8,951 nt of DNA, from NCBI GenBank assembly GCA_017437205.1, contig JAFSBP010000170.1, positions 1 through 8,951 of the forward strand, written 5' to 3'. The notes beneath the pieces were generated by a model. The model was not told the origin of the DNA, searched no databases, and was given only the letters and a program-made list of their open reading frames with translations. The translations under genes were made by a program, and so were the position numbers. The stretch is from Lachnospiraceae bacterium (GTDB lineage: Bacteria; Bacillota; Clostridia; Lachnospirales; Lachnospiraceae). Numbering within the stretch: position 1 is the stretch's first letter; the number at the start of each line of letters is the position of its first letter. Below are positions 6,254 through 8,951 of the stretch, one piece after another.

Positions 6254-7378
6254 CTATTTGATTGGCAGTTGATTAAAAGGCGGGAGTGTAATTACTGCTG
6301 CAGAAACAGTAATATAATACGCACCGTCCACCCAAATTTCGTACTTTCCCTCTGCCGTAGGAACCAGCCATGCGTTTTCCGGGGTGACTATGACTTCGGT
6401 CGGATCATCTGATTTCGGAGGTAGTGCTGCCGGCTGCACGATAAACGTGTATGAGCCAATAAAAATGCTGACGCAGAGTAACACGGTTAATATGGTCAAA
6501 GCCGGTTTTTGCTTTCTCTGCGATTTTTTCATAAGTAAATCAATTCGCTGCATATCATACAAAGCGTCGAATTTGCCGATAAAACCTGCAAAAATCATAT
6601 CTTTTGGTAAATTGACAGCTTTTTTTGCCACGAACAAAAGGGTGTTTATGTATCGATCGCGCACTGAATCATCCATGAGAAGACACGCTGAGCGGTCGGC
6701 ACGAAGCTCTAACAGTTGGTTCATACCTCGTCGCAGGAGATATGCGGCGGGATTCCACCAAAGGATGCAGACGAGCAACTGGATGCCAAGTTTGCGCCAG
6801 AGATCACCTCCGGTAAAGTGTGCAATTTCATGGCGTAAAATATATTCGATTTCCGAATCGTCCATCCGAAGTGTGTACTCAGGAAGCAAAATGATGGGGT
6901 GAACAAATCCGGTTATGAGCGGAGAAGAAAAAATGGAGGTTACTGTTACTCTAACCGGGACGGTACAACCGACAGTGGAGGATGCCTTTTCAGCAATGCG
7001 GGTGAGTCGGGCATCCGGTGTGACCGATGCTTGGGCGGCATTAAACCGAATCTGCTTAACTACTAAGTGCAGTAGGCGAAGAATCAGGAACAAACTGCCA
7101 ATAAGCCAACACCATCCCGCAATTTCCCAAAGTTGAAGCCCAAAAATCCATTTTTGCTTTAGAAAAGATAATATTTTTGGGTAGACATTCCATAAATTCA
7201 CATTATGAGCACCGGCAAATTCGATTGGAACCAGGCACCTGATGATACATAATGTAAATATGAAGTCGACGATCCACAGGGCAGAGCTTTTTGTTGTGAG
7301 CAGAAGCCAACTGCAAATAGAGGAGACAATGGTAAAAAGCATAAGGGCCATAATAACAGAAAAAATATTAATATCCAT
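6254..7378 (-). CDS. M56 (BlaR1/MecR1-like) membrane metalloprotease without a penicillin-sensor domain
   Basis: A 374-residue integral membrane zinc protease that, by family precedent, inactivates the co-encoded BlaI-type repressor on receiving a signal. Hydrophobic segments lie near residues 5-27, 33-52, 83-108 and 293-315. The zinc motif HEIAH is at 183-187, with third ligand E224 in ELRADRSA, both in the cytoplasmic protease portion. PLITGFVHPIILLP (153-166) is characteristic of M56. After the last helix only about 60 residues remain, instead of the roughly 250-residue beta-lactam-binding domain of BlaR1, so it is unlikely to sense beta-lactams. I chose ATG 7378 rather than the in-frame ATG at 7444. 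It begins right at the first hydrophobic segment, overlaps the end of the repressor gene by 11 bases and has GGGAG 4 bases before it. The 22 extra residues of the longer form are basic and lie inside the repressor gene. The stop is 10 bases from the hairpin terminator. Confidence 0.92.
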   Translation of the reverse strand: MDINIFSVIMALMLFTIVSSICSWLLLTTKSSALWIVDFIFTLCIIRCLVPIEFAGAHNVNLWNVYPKILSFLKQKWIFGLQLWEIAGWCWLIGSLFLILRLLHLVVKQIRFNAAQASVTPDARLTRIAEKASSTVGCTVPVRVTVTSIFSSPLITGFVHPIILLPEYTLRMDDSEIEYILRHEIAHFTGGDLWRKLGIQLLVCILWWNPAAYLLRRGMNQLLELRADRSACLLMDDSVRDRYINTLLFVAKKAVNLPKDMIFAGFIGKFDALYDMQRIDLLMKKSQRKQKPALTILTVLLCVSIFIGSYTFIVQPAALPPKSDDPTEVIVTPENAWLVPTAEGKYEIWVDGAYYITVSAAVITLPPFNQLPIK

Positions 7379-7787
7379 TAGACTCCCGTTCCTTCCGTTT
7401 CTTCTGCACATACTCTTCAAGAAGAGAAATAGTTTCCTCGTCATCTCCGTCCAGCTTTACCATAGAGGCAAGAATGCCAAGGAAACGGTCGCGCTTCGGA
7501 ACGTTGGGAAAAAGTTTATACATCTGCAAGGTGGCAAAGTCTTCGCGGCTGATGATGGCCTTATAGGTCTTTGCGTATCGCTTTCCGCGGCGAACCTGCC
7601 CGTCCATATCAATCAGGCCTTTTCGCATCATTCCCCGAAGGATGACATAGAGAGAATTCACCAACAGATTAAGTTCCGGGAGATTCTCAATAATCTCCGC
7701 GGCGGTGAGAGAAGTCTGCTTCTCCCAAAATAGCTTAATAATTGCCAATTCAGAGACGGTAAAGTCTTCTTTTGATTTCTTTTGCAT
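7368..7787 (-). CDS. BlaI/MecI family transcriptional repressor
   Basis: A 139-residue winged-helix repressor, the usual length of the Penicillinase_R family. The N-terminal domain (about 8-80) holds the helix-turn-helix: VSELAIIKLFWEKQ, LTAAEIIENL, then NSLYVILRGMMRKGLID as recognition helix, with a wing containing VRRGKRYAKTY. The C-terminal helices (RFLGILASMVK, then DEETISLLEEYVQKK) provide dimerisation. MecI and BlaI are cleaved at Asn101-Phe102; by simple numbering this protein has R101-F102, so cleavage, if any, may occur elsewhere. GGAG (7799-7796) lies 8 bases before ATG. The stop overlaps the M56 start, so the pair is translationally coupled. It is divergent from the membrane-anchored protein at 7956, and the shared 168-base region is the obvious place for its operator, although I see no classical TACA-N2-TGTA dyad there. 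Confidence 0.93.
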   Translation of the reverse strand: MQKKSKEDFTVSELAIIKLFWEKQTSLTAAEIIENLPELNLLVNSLYVILRGMMRKGLIDMDGQVRRGKRYAKTYKAIISREDFATLQMYKLFPNVPKRDRFLGILASMVKLDGDDEETISLLEEYVQKKRKERESNGY

Positions 7788-7832
7788 AAAAATCGCTCCA
7801 AGTAAGAGAATTATAATATTTTCCTAATGTTA

Positions 7833-7860
7833 ATTATACAAATAAATTTAGAAAAATCAA
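7833..7860 (-). promoter_or_regulatory. Promoter of the repressor-protease operon
   Basis: On the minus strand there is a -35 TTGATT (7860-7855), a 16-base spacer and a perfect -10 TATAAT (7838-7833). This gives a leader of about 38 bases. Another TATAAT at 7815-7810 has no acceptable -35. The whole 7800-7870 stretch is very AT-rich, so other boxes are possible. Confidence 0.55.
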
Positions 7861-7899
7861 GATATTTTATTGTAGAACATGAAATTAAGTGAGAGTATG

Positions 7900-7929
7900 T
7901 TGACAAATAAGAGAATAGCGTGTTAAGCT
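7900..7929 (+). promoter_or_regulatory. Probable promoter of the membrane-anchored protein gene
   Basis: A perfect -35 TTGACA (7900-7905) is followed after 18 bases by TAAGCT (7924-7929), a poor -10 preceded by TGT as in extended -10 elements. Transcription would start near 7935, shortly before the GGAGG at 7940-7944. A weak -10 beside a perfect -35 would suit a regulated promoter. Confidence 0.45.
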
Positions 7930-7939
7930 ACATGCATTC

Positions 7940-7944
7940 GGAGG
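7940..7944 (+). promoter_or_regulatory. Ribosome binding site fixing the start at 7956
   Basis: GGAGG lies 11 bases before ATG 7956. The longer in-frame alternatives (GTG 7920, ATG 7932) would start upstream of this site and add a polar stretch before a good membrane anchor. Confidence 0.6.
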
Positions 7945-7955
7945 TGCACAGTGAA

Positions 7956-8561
7956 ATGAAAAAGAATAAAATTATTTTTATCACAGGCATTACCTGCGCT
8001 TTTCTCATAATATTCGGTGGCATCATATATAATCAATATACGAAACAACCAGTGGATTTGAGAGAAAAATACCCGCTTATTTTGGAGAGGGACTATGCGT
8101 TTCATGAAGCCGGATTTTCGTTTGAGACAAGAATTTCCATGGCACCCAATGTTGCTGAAATTCAAATCGTTAAGCGGTTGAAAGATTATACGGTTACGGT
8201 TGGAGATGCGGCGTATGGAACATCAAAAAAAGTTACATTTTGCCAGTATCAAGCGAAGTTGGTATCCGCTATAGGTGATTCCGGTATTGTAACGGATTCA
8301 GACGGTACCTTTACACTTATTTTTGCAAAGGACTTTTCCCAGTCATATCCGGCGTTGGAAAAAGGGATGCAGGCGATCTGCTCGATTGAGGCAGCAGCGG
8401 GTGTTCATGAGGGAAAGTACATTTTTGTCGACAGAAGCTTTTACTTCGTGGATGGTCAGACTGCGTTGGCGGCCTATGAGGGAGATGACAGTCCCGCCAG
8501 TCGAATGTGTGCTAAAGAGGACTTGGTAGCGAAGATCAAGGAGATCAGAGAGAAACGCTGA
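7956..8561 (+). CDS. Unrecognised single-pass membrane-anchored protein
   Basis: I do not recognise this 201-residue protein. It has a basic N-terminus (MKKNK), one hydrophobic segment (about 6-24), and an extracytoplasmic part of about 175 residues. C14 lies inside the hydrophobic segment without a lipobox, so it is not an obvious lipoprotein, and there is no clear signal-peptidase I site. The outer part alternates strand-like segments (AEIQIVKRL, YTVTVGD, KKVTFCQYQAKLVSAI, TFTLIFA, QAICSIEAAAG, KYIFVDRSFYFVDG) and ends in a charged helix (LVAKIKEIREKR), suggesting a small beta-rich domain. It has three cysteines outside the anchor (96, 142, 185). It is divergently oriented from the BlaI/M56 operon and has its own promoter and terminator. 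That makes it a possible target of the repressor or a partner of the protease (inference only). Confidence 0.8.
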   Translation: MKKNKIIFITGITCAFLIIFGGIIYNQYTKQPVDLREKYPLILERDYAFHEAGFSFETRISMAPNVAEIQIVKRLKDYTVTVGDAAYGTSKKVTFCQYQAKLVSAIGDSGIVTDSDGTFTLIFAKDFSQSYPALEKGMQAICSIEAAAGVHEGKYIFVDRSFYFVDGQTALAAYEGDDSPASRMCAKEDLVAKIKEIREKR

Positions 8562-8601
8562 CGGTTATTATTCATATTTAAACTGTATATTTAAAAAACT
8601 C

Positions 8602-8629
8602 CGAGCCACCCTTAGGGGTGGCTCGCTTT
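8602..8629 (+). terminator. Hairpin terminator after the membrane-anchored protein gene
   Basis: CGAGCCACCC-TTAG-GGGTGGCTCG is a perfect 10-base GC-rich stem with a 4-base loop (8602-8625), followed by a short CTTTC. It begins 40 bases after the stop codon at 8561 and has an A-run (8593-8598) upstream. The T-run is short on the plus strand, while the minus-strand side has a longer one, so it may act in both directions. An outer inverted repeat AAACTGTA (8580-8587) / TACAGTTT (8636-8643) brackets it. Confidence 0.8.
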
Positions 8630-8788
8630 CATCAGTACAGTTTGGCAATAGCAGGCACTGTTCGGATGCGAAACAAGGTGGCTGCGTGGGACAATTCTCG
8701 CAGTGAAGCGAAGGGGAGTTAAGAAGATGATGAACACCTTTGTTGGGAGTAACGAAAGATTTAAGTTCCGAACCGTATACAGTGACGC
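8630..8788. other. Unexplained intergenic sequence between two hairpins
   Basis: About 160 bases with no convincing gene. It is less AT-rich than the neighbouring intergenic stretches. There is one short helix, CTGCG (8682-8686) with CGCAG (8699-8703). GGGGAG (8713-8718) lies 8 bases before ATG ATG (8727), opening a plus-strand frame to the window edge, but that frame runs through the hairpin and over the opposite-strand gene end. Segments around 8765-8781 recall the 5' half of a group II intron domain V, but the complementary half is absent. It may be decayed sequence or an unrecognised RNA. Confidence 0.4.
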
Positions 8789-8842
8789 AAAAAGAGTATT
8801 AAACGATAACGATTTAAGCCGTCGTCGTTTAATACTCTTTTT
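8789..8842. terminator. Hairpin terminator, copy 2 of the dispersed repeat
   Basis: A perfect 18-base stem pairs 8789-8806 with 8825-8842, with A-run and T-run flanks. The core 8795-8836 matches 6198-6239 in all 42 bases. Relative to copy 1, the stem has an extra A-G step outside the core on the left arm and the matching C-T step on the right arm, so pairing is kept. It lies 10 bases past the stop of the minus-strand gene at 8853 and likely ends that transcript. Confidence 0.85.
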
Positions 8843-8852
8843 GGTTTACTGT

Positions 8853-8951
8853 TTACTCAATCGGCATGACATCGATCCAGTCGGTCAGCCATTTCTGGTA
8901 GGTGATAGACCAGAGACGTTTTTGAAGCATGCCGTTGTAAATCCGCTGATA
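8853..8951 (-). CDS. C-terminal 32 residues of an unidentified minus-strand protein (5' part beyond window)
   Basis: The frame is open from base 8951 and ends in TAA (8855-8853). The visible tail reads YQRIYNGMLQK, then RLWSITYQKWLTDW, then IDVMPIE. It is rich in tryptophan and tyrosine and looks like real coding sequence. The spacing to the terminator hairpin (10 bases) is the same as for the M56 gene, which supports the stop. It is too short to assign a family. Confidence 0.55.
   Translation of the reverse strand, partial: YQRIYNGMLQKRLWSITYQKWLTDWIDVMPIE

Noticed and set aside
6384..6902. Plus-strand frame of 172 codons inside the M56 gene
   Set aside because: Antisense to a gene with clear family motifs; its composition is not protein-like.
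7788..7955. Several TGT...ACA pairs (7828-7840, 7871-7879, 7898-7905) as BlaI operators
   Set aside because: None matches the TACA-N2-TGTA dyad, spacings differ, and the region is AT-rich enough for chance matches.
8765..8790. CGAACCGTATAC resembling the 5' strand of group II intron domain V
   Set aside because: The catalytic AGC triad position reads AAC, and no complementary GTACGGTTC strand or reverse transcriptase gene is present.
8727..8951. Plus-strand frame open to the window edge with GGGGAG 8 bases before ATG ATG
   Set aside because: It reads through the terminator hairpin and antisense to a better-supported minus-strand gene end; probably fortuitous, though the ribosome-site match is good.

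Overview
The window reads as a low-to-moderate-GC Firmicute, most likely a Clostridia/Lachnospiraceae-type genome. The reasons are strong AGGAGG-like ribosome sites, a TTGATA-17-TATAAT promoter, a BlaI/MecI-M56 pair, an AAA_14/DUF4143 ATPase and a cytoplasmic GH2 enzyme. No genus can be fixed from the sequence alone. I see no phage, transposase, CRISPR, tRNA or rRNA.

Layout. (1) 1-945, minus: the N-terminal two thirds of nicotinate phosphoribosyltransferase (pncB), running off the left edge, with a strong promoter and a perfect palindrome between promoter and gene. (2) 946-1306: a divergent control region holding the pncB promoter and operator, an array of 23-bp tandem repeats, and a plus-strand promoter overlapped by a second palindrome. 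(3) 1307-6177, plus: four closely spaced genes with no terminator between them: ATPase (AAA_14 + DUF4143), EamA/DMT transporter, GH2 glycosidase, and the 16S rRNA dimethyltransferase rsmA. (4) 6194-6244: a strong bidirectional hairpin terminator. (5) 6254-7787, minus: an M56 membrane metalloprotease and a BlaI/MecI repressor, overlapping by 11 bases. (6) 7956-8561, plus: an unrecognised membrane-anchored protein, divergent from the repressor, followed by its own terminator. (7) 8630-8788: unexplained sequence. (8) 8789-8842: a second copy of the hairpin of region 4, followed by the last 32 codons of a minus-strand gene entering from the right.

How the genes may work together. pncB salvages nicotinate to NAD and is probably controlled at its palindrome. 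The four plus-strand genes look co-transcribed from the promoter at 1179-1207, although their functions are not obviously related. The repressor/protease pair is a sensor-effector unit without a beta-lactam sensor domain, so its signal is unknown. The divergent membrane-anchored protein is a plausible, unproven target.

The most interesting non-coding signals are the 23-bp repeats that run into the ATPase promoter, and the two copies of a hairpin with an identical 42-base core. The two copies differ outside the core by a paired change and lie exactly 10 bases past the stop codons of two minus-strand genes.
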